The position numbers and the translations under genes were made by a program. A model generated the notes under the pieces. That model was given only the letters and a program-made list of their open reading frames with translations, was not told the origin of the DNA and did no database searches. A DNA stretch of 64,000 nt from TK10-74A sp965217625 (GTDB taxonomy: Bacteria > Chloroflexota > Dehalococcoidia > Bin125): NCBI GenBank assembly GCA_965217625.1, contig OZ244557.1, positions 1,426,001 through 1,490,000 on the forward strand, given 5' to 3'. The first letter of the stretch is position 1. The number at the start of each line of letters is the position of its first letter. Positions 53,543 through 61,654 of the stretch are shown here, one piece after another.

Positions 53543-55369
53543 TCACGGCTCCTGCGTGTAGCCGTCTTCCCCCTCGCGGATGACGATGGTGGCGTTCGCG
53601 GGGACGTCCTCCAGCACGGTGCGGGTTCCGCCGGCGGGCCAGATGACCGTGACCCGCGCGACCAGCGGCGGATCCGCGGCCCCGGCGCCTATCCCGCTGC
53701 CTAGTCCGAAGTGCAGCGTCGACTCGCTTTGGCCGAGGAAGTGCGTCGCGACGCCGGCCTCCCGCAGCTGCACGCCGGCGCCGGCCTCCACCTCCACCTC
53801 GACGCGCGCGCCGATCGCGTCCCGGTTCGAGGCCGAGCCGATCAGGCGCAGGCGCAGCCAGGCGAGCTGATTCCCCCCATCGTTGCGGTACAGCGTGGGT
53901 TGGCCGGCGTTGTTGACGACGAACACGTCGAGGTCCCCGTCGCGGTCGTAGTCGAAGGTCAGCAAGCCCTTGCCCGCGGCCGTGGAGACGATGCCGGCGT
54001 CGGCGGACCGCTCGGCCATGCGTCCCGTGCCGTCGTTCTCCCAGAGGCGCATGGGGTCGTCGTTGAAGACCACCTCGTGCTCCGTGAGCACGAAGCCGTT
54101 GGTCATGATCAGGTCCGGGTCGCCGTCGTTGTCGGCGTCGAAGAAGGCGGCCCCCCAGCCCCAGTAGCCGTCGCGCACGTCGGCGGCGTCCGTCTGGTCG
54201 GAGAAGCGCCGGCCGCCCTCGTAGGCGAAGAGGCGGTTGCCGGAGGGGCGCCAGTCGCACATCCCGGTGAGATACGACTCGCCCCCCAGGCAAGGGAACG
54301 AGCTCGCGATGGCGGTCACGAACCAGTCCAGATCGCCGTCCCCATCGACGTCGCCGAAGGTCGAGCCCATGCCGTTCTCGTCCGTGCCGACGCCCGCCGC
54401 GACGGTGCCGTCGCTGAACGTGCCGTCGCCGTTGTTCCAGAACAGGCGCGAGCGGCCGTAGTCGCCCGCGACGGCCAGGTCCGGCCAGCCGTCGGCGTCC
54501 AGATCGACGAAGGCGGTGCCGAAAGAGAAGGCGCCGTCGAAGCCCGAGTCCGTCAGCGATTCGGCATCGGCCATGGAGACCCCGGCGGCGGCGGTCACGT
54601 CCTCGAAGAAGCCGGGCTGCTCCGCGCCCAAGTTGCGCAGCAGGCGCGCGTGCGCGGGCGCGGGCGCGGGCGCGTCGCGCTCGATGTACTGGGCCAGGCG
54701 CCACTCCGTGGTATGGATGTCCAGCCAGCCGTCGCGATCGAAGTCCCCCATGGCGACGCTCATGCCGGCGCGGGGCGCGTCGTCCGCGACGGCGGCGCCC
54801 CGCGCCACGGCCTCCTCCCGGAACGCACCGTCGCCGTCGTTGATGTAGAGGAGGAAGCGCGGCGCCGCGATCGTGGTGACGAACAGATCCTGGTCGCCGT
54901 CGTTGTCGATGTCGCCCCACCATGCCCCGTTGGTCGGATAGGAGATCGTCGCCAGCCCGGCGGCCTCCGTCACGTCGGCGAAGGTCCCGTCGCCCTGGTT
55001 GCGGAAGAGGAGGCCGGGGCCGTCCAGCCGGGTGACATAGAGGTCGATCCAGCCGTCGCCGTCGTAGTCGGCGGCGGCGGCGCCGCCGGTGGCTCGCTCG
55101 ACCAGGCAGCCGGTCGCGCCGGGCGGGTAGCCGGCGAAGATGCAGTCGGGCGTGGCCCGGAACTCGTGCTGGACATAGGAGAGGCCGGACTCCGCCGTGA
55201 CGTCGGTGAACAGCAAGCGGGGTGGCGGCGGCTCGTCCGCCCCGCCGCAGGCCGTGGTCAGCAGCGCGGCGGCGACGCCGCCCAGCGCCCACGCCCCACA
55301 GCCGCGAACGATTGACCGCGCCCGCCAGACAAGCGCGGCACGGCGGACGGAGGGGTGGGGGAGCGGCAT
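53543..55369 (-). CDS. CRTAC1-like FG-GAP repeat lipoprotein with C-terminal ASPIC/UnbV domain
   Basis: The 608-residue protein has a signal segment ending in a candidate lipobox LTTAC (Cys41). About seven FG-GAP (VCBS) repeats follow, each with DxDxDGxxD calcium-binding patterns such as DYDGDGWIDLYVTRLDGPGL, DIDNDGDQDLFVT and DVDGDGDLDWFVT. The C-terminal part (ARVEVEVEAGAGVQLREAG ... ARVTVIWPAGGTRTV) is the ASPIC/UnbV domain. The likely role is extracellular binding or adhesion; function is unknown. The ATG at 55369 begins at the signal peptide. The gene sits between a carboxyltransferase remnant and the cassette 2 binding protein, and is not part of the four-gene cassette. A remnant of a second copy lies at 59981. 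Confidence 0.88.
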   Translation of the reverse strand: MPLPHPSVRRAALVWRARSIVRGCGAWALGGVAAALLTTACGGADEPPPPRLLFTDVTAESGLSYVQHEFRATPDCIFAGYPPGATGCLVERATGGAAAADYDGDGWIDLYVTRLDGPGLLFRNQGDGTFADVTEAAGLATISYPTNGAWWGDIDNDGDQDLFVTTIAAPRFLLYINDGDGAFREEAVARGAAVADDAPRAGMSVAMGDFDRDGWLDIHTTEWRLAQYIERDAPAPAPAHARLLRNLGAEQPGFFEDVTAAAGVSMADAESLTDSGFDGAFSFGTAFVDLDADGWPDLAVAGDYGRSRLFWNNGDGTFSDGTVAAGVGTDENGMGSTFGDVDGDGDLDWFVTAIASSFPCLGGESYLTGMCDWRPSGNRLFAYEGGRRFSDQTDAADVRDGYWGWGAAFFDADNDGDPDLIMTNGFVLTEHEVVFNDDPMRLWENDGTGRMAERSADAGIVSTAAGKGLLTFDYDRDGDLDVFVVNNAGQPTLYRNDGGNQLAWLRLRLIGSASNRDAIGARVEVEVEAGAGVQLREAGVATHFLGQSESTLHFGLGSGIGAGAADPPLVARVTVIWPAGGTRTVLEDVPANATIVIREGEDGYTQEP

Positions 55370-55380
55370 TGGGGGGGCCC

Positions 55381-55488
55381 TCAGGGTCGCCAGGAGGGGC
55401 CGGCCGTGGGCCCGAGCTGCGTCCGGAGAACCGGCTGGGCCAGCTCGCAGCGCCGGTGGATCTCGTCGACCTCGGGTTGCCGGATCAT
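55381..55488 (-). pseudogene. Carboxyltransferase deletion remnant (35 codons)
   Basis: This frame reads MIRQPEVDEIHRRCELA, which matches the N terminus of the carboxyltransferases in the window, and then continues without interruption into AQPVLRTQLGPTAGPSWRP, the C terminus of the carboxyltransferase at 60095-61654. About 480 internal codons are missing. The join falls at ELA, which occurs at both ends of such genes, so recombination at a short repeat is likely. An AAAGG ribosome-binding site and ATG remain. It sits 65 bp after the DppC-type gene, exactly where cassettes 2 and 4 have a full carboxyltransferase. A short peptide may still be made, but the enzyme is lost. Confidence 0.85.
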
Positions 55489-55553
55489 CGAGTTGCCTTT
55501 CAGCGCGCCGGGAGTGGGCGGTGCGCGTCAGGGCAGGAGCATACAAGCGGGGC

Positions 55554-56483
55554 TCAGCGGATATTCCGCAGGCGCGGATCGAAGGCGTCCCGCATGCCGT
55601 CGCCGACGAAGTTGAACGACATCACGAGCAGGATGATGGCGATCGCAGGCGCGACGAGCGGCCAAGTGCCCCGCGTCAGCATGGTCTGGTAGCCCTGCGA
55701 CACCATCCCGCCCCAGGCGGGCGTGGGCGGCTGCACCCCGGCGCCGATGAAGCTGAGCCCGGCCTCGATGAGGATGATGCCCGCCGCCGAGAGCGAGGCC
55801 AGCACCATGACCGGCGCGACGACGTTGGGCAGCATGTGCCGCCCCATGATGCGTGCCGGGGGCGCGCCGATCGCCCGCGCGGCATCGACATAGACCTCCT
55901 GTTTGATCGAGAGCACGATGCCGCGCGTGAGCCTCGCGTAGCCCGGTGACCAGACCACGCCAACGATGATCATCGTGTTCGTCAAGCTGGGCCCCGTGGC
56001 GCCGACAACGGCGAGGATGAGGATCAACCCCGGCATCGCCATGACCGCGTCGACGAAGCGCATGATCACCAACTCGTCCAGCTTGCCGCCCACATACCCG
56101 GCCAGGAGTCCCAGCGGCACCCCGGACCCCACCGCGATGCCGATCGCGACGATCACGATCTGCCAGGCGATCCGCGTGCCGAAGATCGTGCGGCTCAAGA
56201 CGTCGCGGCCGAGCCGGTCGGTGCCGGCGATGTGATCCCAACTGGGGCTGTTGAAGACCGCCTCGCGCGTCTGTTCCGTCTGCAGCGGATCCGCCGGGGC
56301 GATCAGCGGGGCGAAGGCCGCCACGATTCCGAAGCCGATCAACAGCACGCCCCCCGCGACCGCCGGCCGGTTGCGGAGATAGACGCGCAAGATCGCCCGA
56401 AGCTCCCGGACCCAAGCCCGCTCCCGCAGGCCGGACGTGGAGAACAGCGGCAGCGCTGTCGGGGGCGCCGTGCCGTCGCTCAT
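55554..56483 (-). CDS. ABC permease, DppC type (cassette 1)
   Basis: The 309-residue membrane protein has an extended N terminus, the GTDRLGRDVLSR motif and the contact loop DAARAIGAPPARIMGRHMLP, and ends GMRDAFDPRLRNIR. The ATG at 56483 overlaps the upstream stop by four bases. This permease pair is the most diverged of the cassettes. Confidence 0.92.
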   Translation of the reverse strand: MSDGTAPPTALPLFSTSGLRERAWVRELRAILRVYLRNRPAVAGGVLLIGFGIVAAFAPLIAPADPLQTEQTREAVFNSPSWDHIAGTDRLGRDVLSRTIFGTRIAWQIVIVAIGIAVGSGVPLGLLAGYVGGKLDELVIMRFVDAVMAMPGLILILAVVGATGPSLTNTMIIVGVVWSPGYARLTRGIVLSIKQEVYVDAARAIGAPPARIMGRHMLPNVVAPVMVLASLSAAGIILIEAGLSFIGAGVQPPTPAWGGMVSQGYQTMLTRGTWPLVAPAIAIILLVMSFNFVGDGMRDAFDPRLRNIR

Positions 56484-57439
56484 AACGCCTCCCGGCCGGC
56501 GCGGATGCGCGGATCAAGCAGCGGATACGAGAGATCGACGATCAGATTCACGGCCACCACGCAGACGGCGAAGAACATCACCACGTTCTGGATGATCGCG
56601 AAGTCTTGATTGACCACCACGCTCTCCACGAACCAGCGGCCCATGCCCGGGATGGCGAAGACGTTCTCCGTGATCACCGCGCCGCTGAAGATCAGCCCGA
56701 CCTGGAAGCCGAAGACAGTGATCACCGGGATCATCGCGTTGCGCAGCCCGTGCCGGATGATCACGGTCCGCCCTTGCAGCCCCTTGGCGCGGGCCGTGCG
56801 GATGTAGTCGTCGTTGAGCACGTTGATCATCGCCGATCGTGTCTGCCGCATCAGCAGCGTCGTCGCGGCCAGGGAGATCGCGAGGACGGGCATCGCCATG
56901 CTCTTGAGGTTCTCGATGGGGTCTTCGCCGATCGAGACGTACCCGCCGACCGGGAGCAGATCCAACTCGAGCCCGAGCACCAGGATCAGCGCGATGCCGG
57001 TGAGGAACTCGGGGATCGAGTTCCCCACGATCATGGTCGTGCTGGCCGCGACCTCGCGCTTGGAGCCGGGCTTCAGCGCCGCCAGCACGCCGATCGGAAT
57101 GGCCACGACGAGGACCAGCAGGAGGCTCAGGACGCCCAACTCGATCGTCGCGGGCAGCCGCCGGGCGAACTGGTCCGTGATCGACTCCTGATTGATCAGG
57201 CTCAAACCCAGATCGCCCTGCAGCAGGTTGAACAGCCAGCGGAAGTAGCGCTGCATGAGCGGATCGTTGAGGTGCAGGCGATCGCGGATGGCGGCCAGCG
57301 ACTCCGGGGTCGATTCGATGCCCCCGATGCCGAAGGAGGGATCCCCCGGCAGCAGGTTCATCAACAGAAAGGAGACGAGGCTGACGATCCACAGGATCAC
57401 GAGCGAGGAGAGGACGCGGGTGGCGATGTAGCGGGACAT
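56480..57439 (-). CDS. ABC permease, DppB type (cassette 1)
   Basis: The 319-residue membrane protein has the helix at about 8-30 (VLSSLVILWIVSLVSFLLM), then LHLNDPLMQRYFRWLF, the contact loop TARAKGLQGRTVIIRHGLR, and ends YPLLDPRIRAGREAL. It begins 139 bp after the binding-protein gene, with a strong hairpin between, and is coupled to the DppC-type gene. Confidence 0.92.
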   Translation of the reverse strand: MSRYIATRVLSSLVILWIVSLVSFLLMNLLPGDPSFGIGGIESTPESLAAIRDRLHLNDPLMQRYFRWLFNLLQGDLGLSLINQESITDQFARRLPATIELGVLSLLLVLVVAIPIGVLAALKPGSKREVAASTTMIVGNSIPEFLTGIALILVLGLELDLLPVGGYVSIGEDPIENLKSMAMPVLAISLAATTLLMRQTRSAMINVLNDDYIRTARAKGLQGRTVIIRHGLRNAMIPVITVFGFQVGLIFSGAVITENVFAIPGMGRWFVESVVVNQDFAIIQNVVMFFAVCVVAVNLIVDLSYPLLDPRIRAGREAL

Positions 57440-57533
57440 CCGTCTTCGCTCGAATCACGCGGGCGCCGAACTGGCGGGCCCGCGACGCCCGATCCCAGGC
57501 CGCCGTTCGGCCGCAGCCGAGGACAACCGCCGT

Positions 57534-57565
57534 GACCCCCGGCGGCGCACGCGCCGCCGGGGGTC
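57534..57565 (-). terminator. Hairpin between binding-protein and permease genes
   Basis: A perfect 14-bp stem (GACCCCCGGCGGCG with CGCCGCCGGGGGTC, 57534-57547 and 57552-57565) with a four-base loop lies just after the binding-protein stop at 57579. The position repeats that of the other cassettes. Confidence 0.65.
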
Positions 57566-57578
57566 CGGTTTCCCGGTC

Positions 57579-59825
57579 CTAGGTATTGATCCAGAGGCCC
57601 TTGTAGCCGTCGCCGTCGACATCGCCATCGACAGGTCGCAGCCGGAACGCCCCGATGTTGCCCTGGGCGGCGAGGCCGGCCGGATACTGAACCCAGTTAT
57701 ACGTCCAGGAGTGGCCCTCGACATCGGCGCTGCCGTCGCCGTAGCTGGCGAAGAGCCGGTCGTACGGCGCCAGGCGATCCTCCTGCGCGGCGAAGCTCGC
57801 CGCCACGTTGAGAAGGTCCTCGGTCTCCGCGAGCCCCTGCAGCACCTCGTCGTTGGGGTAGTCCGCCAGGCTGGCGCGTCCCGTGCCGGGACCCTCCGCC
57901 GGCGAGCCGTACATCCAGCCCTTGAGGAGAAGTTCCATGGTGGGGCGCATCGTGACGTCCGGGTCGAAGGGCGACTCCCAACTGAGGCAAGCCGTGATGA
58001 AGTCGCCGGCCTGGAAGAAGCGGTCGAGCACGACCGACTCCGAGGCGTCGAAGTACTCGAGGTCCCAGCCGCGTTCCAGCAACTGATTGAAGACCGGCTG
58101 AGCCGAGCGGCGGTGGAAGTCCGTGCCGAAACCCAGGAAGACGCCACTGACCGGGTTGCCGTCGCCGAAGCCGGCGGCGTCCCGCAGCTGCTGGGCCGCT
58201 TGGAAGTCGGGCGGGTCGTAGTAGTTGGCCCCGGGCTGAATCGCCCAGCTCTCGGTGCTGGTGTTGCAGACCGACGCCTTGCCGCGTCCGTCGAAGGCCA
58301 CGGCGTTGACCGCTTCCCGATCAACGCTGAGGTTGAGGGCCTTGCGCAGGCGGGGGTCGCGGAACATGTTGAATCCCTCAGCCGCCGGGTTCAGGTTGAA
58401 CCACTCGCCCATCCAGGTTTGCCAAATGCCCAGGCCCACCTGGAAGCCGTCGGCCTCCAGATCCGCCTGGAGGTCCGTCGTCATGCCGCCGGGGGGCTCG
58501 GCGTAACTGACCTCCCCATCCAAGAACGCCGCCCACCTCCCTTGGGCGTCCGGACGGATGAGGATATCGAGTTCGTCCGCGTAGACGCGCTCATTGTCCC
58601 AGTAGCCGTCCCATTTCTCGCCCAGCCAGCGCTCACCATCCTGGTACTCGACGACCCGAGCGGGACCCGCGCCCACGGGATCGGTGATCGCCGTCTCGAA
58701 ATGCGCCGGCGAGATCAGCATCCCGGCGCCCGGGTTGCCGTAGAAGCCCACGATGGTCGGCCCGAAGGGCTGCTCTTTCACCATGCGCCATGAGAGCTCA
58801 TCGACGGCCTCGAACTGCGAGTTCGCGATCGCCGTCTGGGCGCGGCTGTTGCCCGCGGCGTCGGGGTCGGACTGCACGTACTCCATGTTGAGTTGCATGG
58901 CATTCGCGTCGACCGGCGCACCATCCTGGAACCGCGCGCGGCCCGCCGCGAAGTTGAAGATGTACGTCGTTTCGTTCGGAATCTCCCACGAATCGGCGAG
59001 CTCCGGCTGCACGCGGCCGTTGTCGTCGTAGCCCAAGACGGAGTCGTAGATGTACTTCAGGAAGCCGCCGTGGTCCGCGCCCGTCAGGGAGATGAAGGGG
59101 TTCCAGCCGCCGTCGATGCCGAAATCTCGCGTGCGGACGATCGTTCCGCCGTACACCGGCGCGCCGGCCGCGGCCGGCTCGTCCTCCTCGTCGGCCATGG
59201 TGGCGGCGGCGGCGGCCTCGCGGGCCGCGTCGGCAGCCTCTTCCGCCGCCGCGACGGCGGCGGCGGCGGTCTCGGCGGCCGCCGCGGACGCCTCTCCGGC
59301 GGCCGCCGCAGCGGCAGCCGCGGCATCGGCCGCGGCCTGGGCGGCGGCAGCGGCAGCGGCGGTGTCCTCGGCGCCGGCTTCCCGCGCGGCGGCGGCGGCG
59401 GCTTCCGCTGCATCCGCAGCCGCCTGCGCGACGGCAGCGGCGCCCGCGTCGCCCGCGGCCCGGGCGGCCTCGGCCGCATCGGCGGCGGCATCGGCGGCGG
59501 CCTGGGCCGCAGCGGCGGCCTGTTCGGCGTCATCCGACTCCGCCGCTTCGGCCGCCAGGGCGGAGGCCGCCTCGGCGGCTTCGGCGGCGCGGCCCGCGGC
59601 ATCGGCGGCGGCGCTCGCGGCCTCCGCCGCGGCAGCGGCGTCGCCCGCCGCCGCGTCGATCGCCGACGTATCGACGGCGGCCGGCGCGGCGTCATCGTCG
59701 TCGTCGCCGCAGCCGACGAGCGCGAGCCCGGCGGCCCCAACGCCGGCCTTGGCGCTGGCTCCCAACATCGTGCGGCGCGAGATCTTTCGCTGTCGCAGGG
59801 TGGTCCAATAGTTCGGTGTGCTCAT
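57579..59825 (-). CDS. Tat-lipoprotein solute-binding protein with long Ala-rich stalk (cassette 1)
   Basis: The 748-residue protein has RR at 17-18, Cys39 in LVGC, an acidic DDDDD patch, an alanine-rich stalk at about 58-209, then an acidic MADEEDE link and a family 5 binding domain starting at APVYGGTIVRTRDFG. The binding domain differs from those of the other cassettes; ARFQDGAPVDANAMQLNMEY is its family segment. The ATG at 59825 follows AAAGGACACGTG. It leads the permeases at 56480 and 55554. The ligand is unknown. Confidence 0.9.
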   Translation of the reverse strand: MSTPNYWTTLRQRKISRRTMLGASAKAGVGAAGLALVGCGDDDDDAAPAAVDTSAIDAAAGDAAAAAEAASAAADAAGRAAEAAEAASALAAEAAESDDAEQAAAAAQAAADAAADAAEAARAAGDAGAAAVAQAAADAAEAAAAAAREAGAEDTAAAAAAAQAAADAAAAAAAAAGEASAAAAETAAAAVAAAEEAADAAREAAAAATMADEEDEPAAAGAPVYGGTIVRTRDFGIDGGWNPFISLTGADHGGFLKYIYDSVLGYDDNGRVQPELADSWEIPNETTYIFNFAAGRARFQDGAPVDANAMQLNMEYVQSDPDAAGNSRAQTAIANSQFEAVDELSWRMVKEQPFGPTIVGFYGNPGAGMLISPAHFETAITDPVGAGPARVVEYQDGERWLGEKWDGYWDNERVYADELDILIRPDAQGRWAAFLDGEVSYAEPPGGMTTDLQADLEADGFQVGLGIWQTWMGEWFNLNPAAEGFNMFRDPRLRKALNLSVDREAVNAVAFDGRGKASVCNTSTESWAIQPGANYYDPPDFQAAQQLRDAAGFGDGNPVSGVFLGFGTDFHRRSAQPVFNQLLERGWDLEYFDASESVVLDRFFQAGDFITACLSWESPFDPDVTMRPTMELLLKGWMYGSPAEGPGTGRASLADYPNDEVLQGLAETEDLLNVAASFAAQEDRLAPYDRLFASYGDGSADVEGHSWTYNWVQYPAGLAAQGNIGAFRLRPVDGDVDGDGYKGLWINT

Positions 59826-59980
59826 CACGTGTCCTTTCGCAAACACATAGGGCCGTCGTCCCCACGGACGGCTCGACCATCAAGGCGCGGGGAGTCTAGC
59901 CCCGGGCATAGGGCCTGTCAACGGAATCCACCGCCCAGCGGAGCGGCGCGGGAGTGGTCGCGCGACCGTCTCGCCGGGCC

Positions 59981-60010
59981 TCAGGGCGACGGCGTGTAGC
60001 CGTCTTCCCC
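59981..60010 (-). pseudogene. Remnant of the 3' end of a CRTAC1-like gene
   Basis: The frame ends GEDGYTPSP and a stop, matching the last codons GEDGYTQEP of the CRTAC1-like gene at 53543. The downstream sequence also matches: 59927-59980 aligns by eye with about 53476-53542, including cgcgcgaccg and a tgtcaac start. Everything upstream of the nine codons is missing, and a palindromic repeat begins at 60007, right at the break. So a second CRTAC1-like gene was deleted here, leaving its tail between a carboxyltransferase and the cassette 1 binding protein. Confidence 0.75.
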
Positions 60011-60050
60011 CTCTCCATCCTCCAGATGGAGAGGGGGTTAGGGGGTGAGG
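60007..60050. repeat. Palindromic repeat with TTAGGGGGTGAGG tail
   Basis: A hairpin with 13-bp arms (CCCCCTCTCCATC at 60007-60019 and GATGGAGAGGGGG at 60025-60037) is followed by TTAGGGGGTGAGG (60038-60050). The unit matches 18750-18794 in arms and tail with a different loop. It abuts the CRTAC1-like remnant and lies 44 bp downstream of the carboxyltransferase stop. Confidence 0.8.
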
Positions 60051-60094
60051 TCCGGCTCGCGACTGGGATCTCGCCAGCGGCGCAGGCGGTTCCC

Positions 60095-61654
60095 TCAGGG
60101 TCGCCAGGAGGGGCCGGCCGTGGGGCCGAGTTGCGTCTTGAGGACGGGCTGGGCGAGCTCGGCGAACTCGCAGAGCAGCGAGCGGGTGTCGCGGGGGTCG
60201 ATGAGGTCGAGCCCGCTCGCCTCGGCCGTCTTGAAGGGCGACGAGTACTTGCGGAAGTCGTTCTCCAGCTCGAGCCGCTTGGCCTCGGGGTCGGGGGCCG
60301 ACTCGATCACCCGGCGGAAGGCGGCCGAGGTGCCGCCCTCGATGTGCATCGAGCCCCAGTGCCCCGACGGCCAGGCGTAGCGCCGGAAGAGATGCGGGCC
60401 GGGGCGGTACTGCAAGCTGCCCGCCAGCCCGTACGACTGCCGGCAGATGAACGAGACCCAGGGCATGCGGCTGTGGATGATCTGGTACATGAAACGTGCG
60501 CCCGCGCGCTCGATGCCCTGCTTCTCGGACTCGGGGCCGACGAGGAAGCCGGGGTCGTCCATGAGCACGACCATGGGCAAGTGGAAGGTGTCGCAGAGCT
60601 GGACGAGGCGCGTGCACTTCTCGGCCGCCGCGACGTCCATCGAGCCGCCGCGCCGGTTGGGGTTGTTCATCATCACGCCCACTGGGTAGCCGTCGGCGCG
60701 GGCCAGGCCGATGATCCGGGAGGGGCCGTAGGCGGGGGCGATCTCGAAGAACGAGCCCTCGTCGAAGACGCCCTCGATGATGGGGCGCGGGTTGTAGGGC
60801 TTGCGGATGTCGCGCGGGATCAGCGACAGCAGGCGCTCGTCGCGGCGGTTTGGGTCGTCGCCGGTTTCGACGCGGGGCGCCATCTCGTAGACGTTGTCGG
60901 GCAGGTAGCTGAGGAAGCGTTTGGCCTGCTCGATCGCGGCCGGCTCGTCGGGGGCGACGTTGTCGACCACGCCGCTGACGCGGGTGTGCACGCGCCAGCC
61001 GCCCAGGTCCTCCTTGTCGATGTCGAGGCCCAGGGCCGCCTTGACCACCGGCGGCCCGCCGGGGAACACCTGCCCCAGGCCCTTCGCCACGACGCTGAAA
61101 TGGCTCAGCGGCGGGATGGGGGCCGCCCCGCCGGCGGCGGGGCCCAGCACGACCGTGACGACCGGCGCCACGTTGACGACCTTGCACATCCACTCGAACT
61201 GGGCGCCGTCGGGGATGTAGGTGCGGCCCAGCTCCGTGAACTCGTTCACGCTGCCCCCGGCGGCGTCCATGAGGTGCACCGTGGGCATGAGCATGGCCGA
61301 CGCGTCGGGCTGGCCGTGGCCGATATCGACCGCGCCGTCGCTGGTCCGGCCGGATGCGCCGCGGATGGTGAAGTCGGAGCCGCTGACGTAGACAGGTCGC
61401 CCGTTGACCTTGGCGACGCCGCGGACGCGGGGGGCCGGGGTGAAGCCGGCGAGGGCGCCGTCGTCGTCGTAGGTGGCGTGACCCTGCAGCTTGCCCATCT
61501 CGCGCAAGGTGCCGGGGTCGACCAGCAGCGCCAGGCGCTCGCGGACGGTGAGCTTGCCGCGGGCGCGCTGCCGGGCGATGCCCACGGGCCCGCCCATGCC
61601 CTCGGCCAGCGTGTGGCGGCGCTGCAACTCGTCGATCTCCGGCTGCCAGGTCAT
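60095..61654 (-). CDS. Acyl-CoA carboxylase carboxyltransferase subunit (unit 0)
   Basis: The 519-residue protein is an AccD/PccB-type carboxyltransferase with pockets VLGPAAGGAAPIPPLSHFS and QSYGLAGSLQYRPGPHLF. The C terminus ELAQPVLKTQLGPTAGPSWRP is shared with the remnant at 55381. The ATG at 61654 (MTWQPEIDELQRRHTLA) follows GAGGAGCACCC; an upstream frame is not gene-like. No binding protein or permease lies upstream, so this is an incomplete unit at the head of the array. Acyl-CoA substrate and partner subunits are unknown. Confidence 0.9.
   Translation of the reverse strand: MTWQPEIDELQRRHTLAEGMGGPVGIARQRARGKLTVRERLALLVDPGTLREMGKLQGHATYDDDGALAGFTPAPRVRGVAKVNGRPVYVSGSDFTIRGASGRTSDGAVDIGHGQPDASAMLMPTVHLMDAAGGSVNEFTELGRTYIPDGAQFEWMCKVVNVAPVVTVVLGPAAGGAAPIPPLSHFSVVAKGLGQVFPGGPPVVKAALGLDIDKEDLGGWRVHTRVSGVVDNVAPDEPAAIEQAKRFLSYLPDNVYEMAPRVETGDDPNRRDERLLSLIPRDIRKPYNPRPIIEGVFDEGSFFEIAPAYGPSRIIGLARADGYPVGVMMNNPNRRGGSMDVAAAEKCTRLVQLCDTFHLPMVVLMDDPGFLVGPESEKQGIERAGARFMYQIIHSRMPWVSFICRQSYGLAGSLQYRPGPHLFRRYAWPSGHWGSMHIEGGTSAAFRRVIESAPDPEAKRLELENDFRKYSSPFKTAEASGLDLIDPRDTRSLLCEFAELAQPVLKTQLGPTAGPSWRP

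Noticed and set aside
53543..55369. Integrin-like or toxin function for the FG-GAP protein
   Set aside because: Repeats and ASPIC/UnbV domain only support an extracellular binding protein; no toxin domain or secretion genes are visible.
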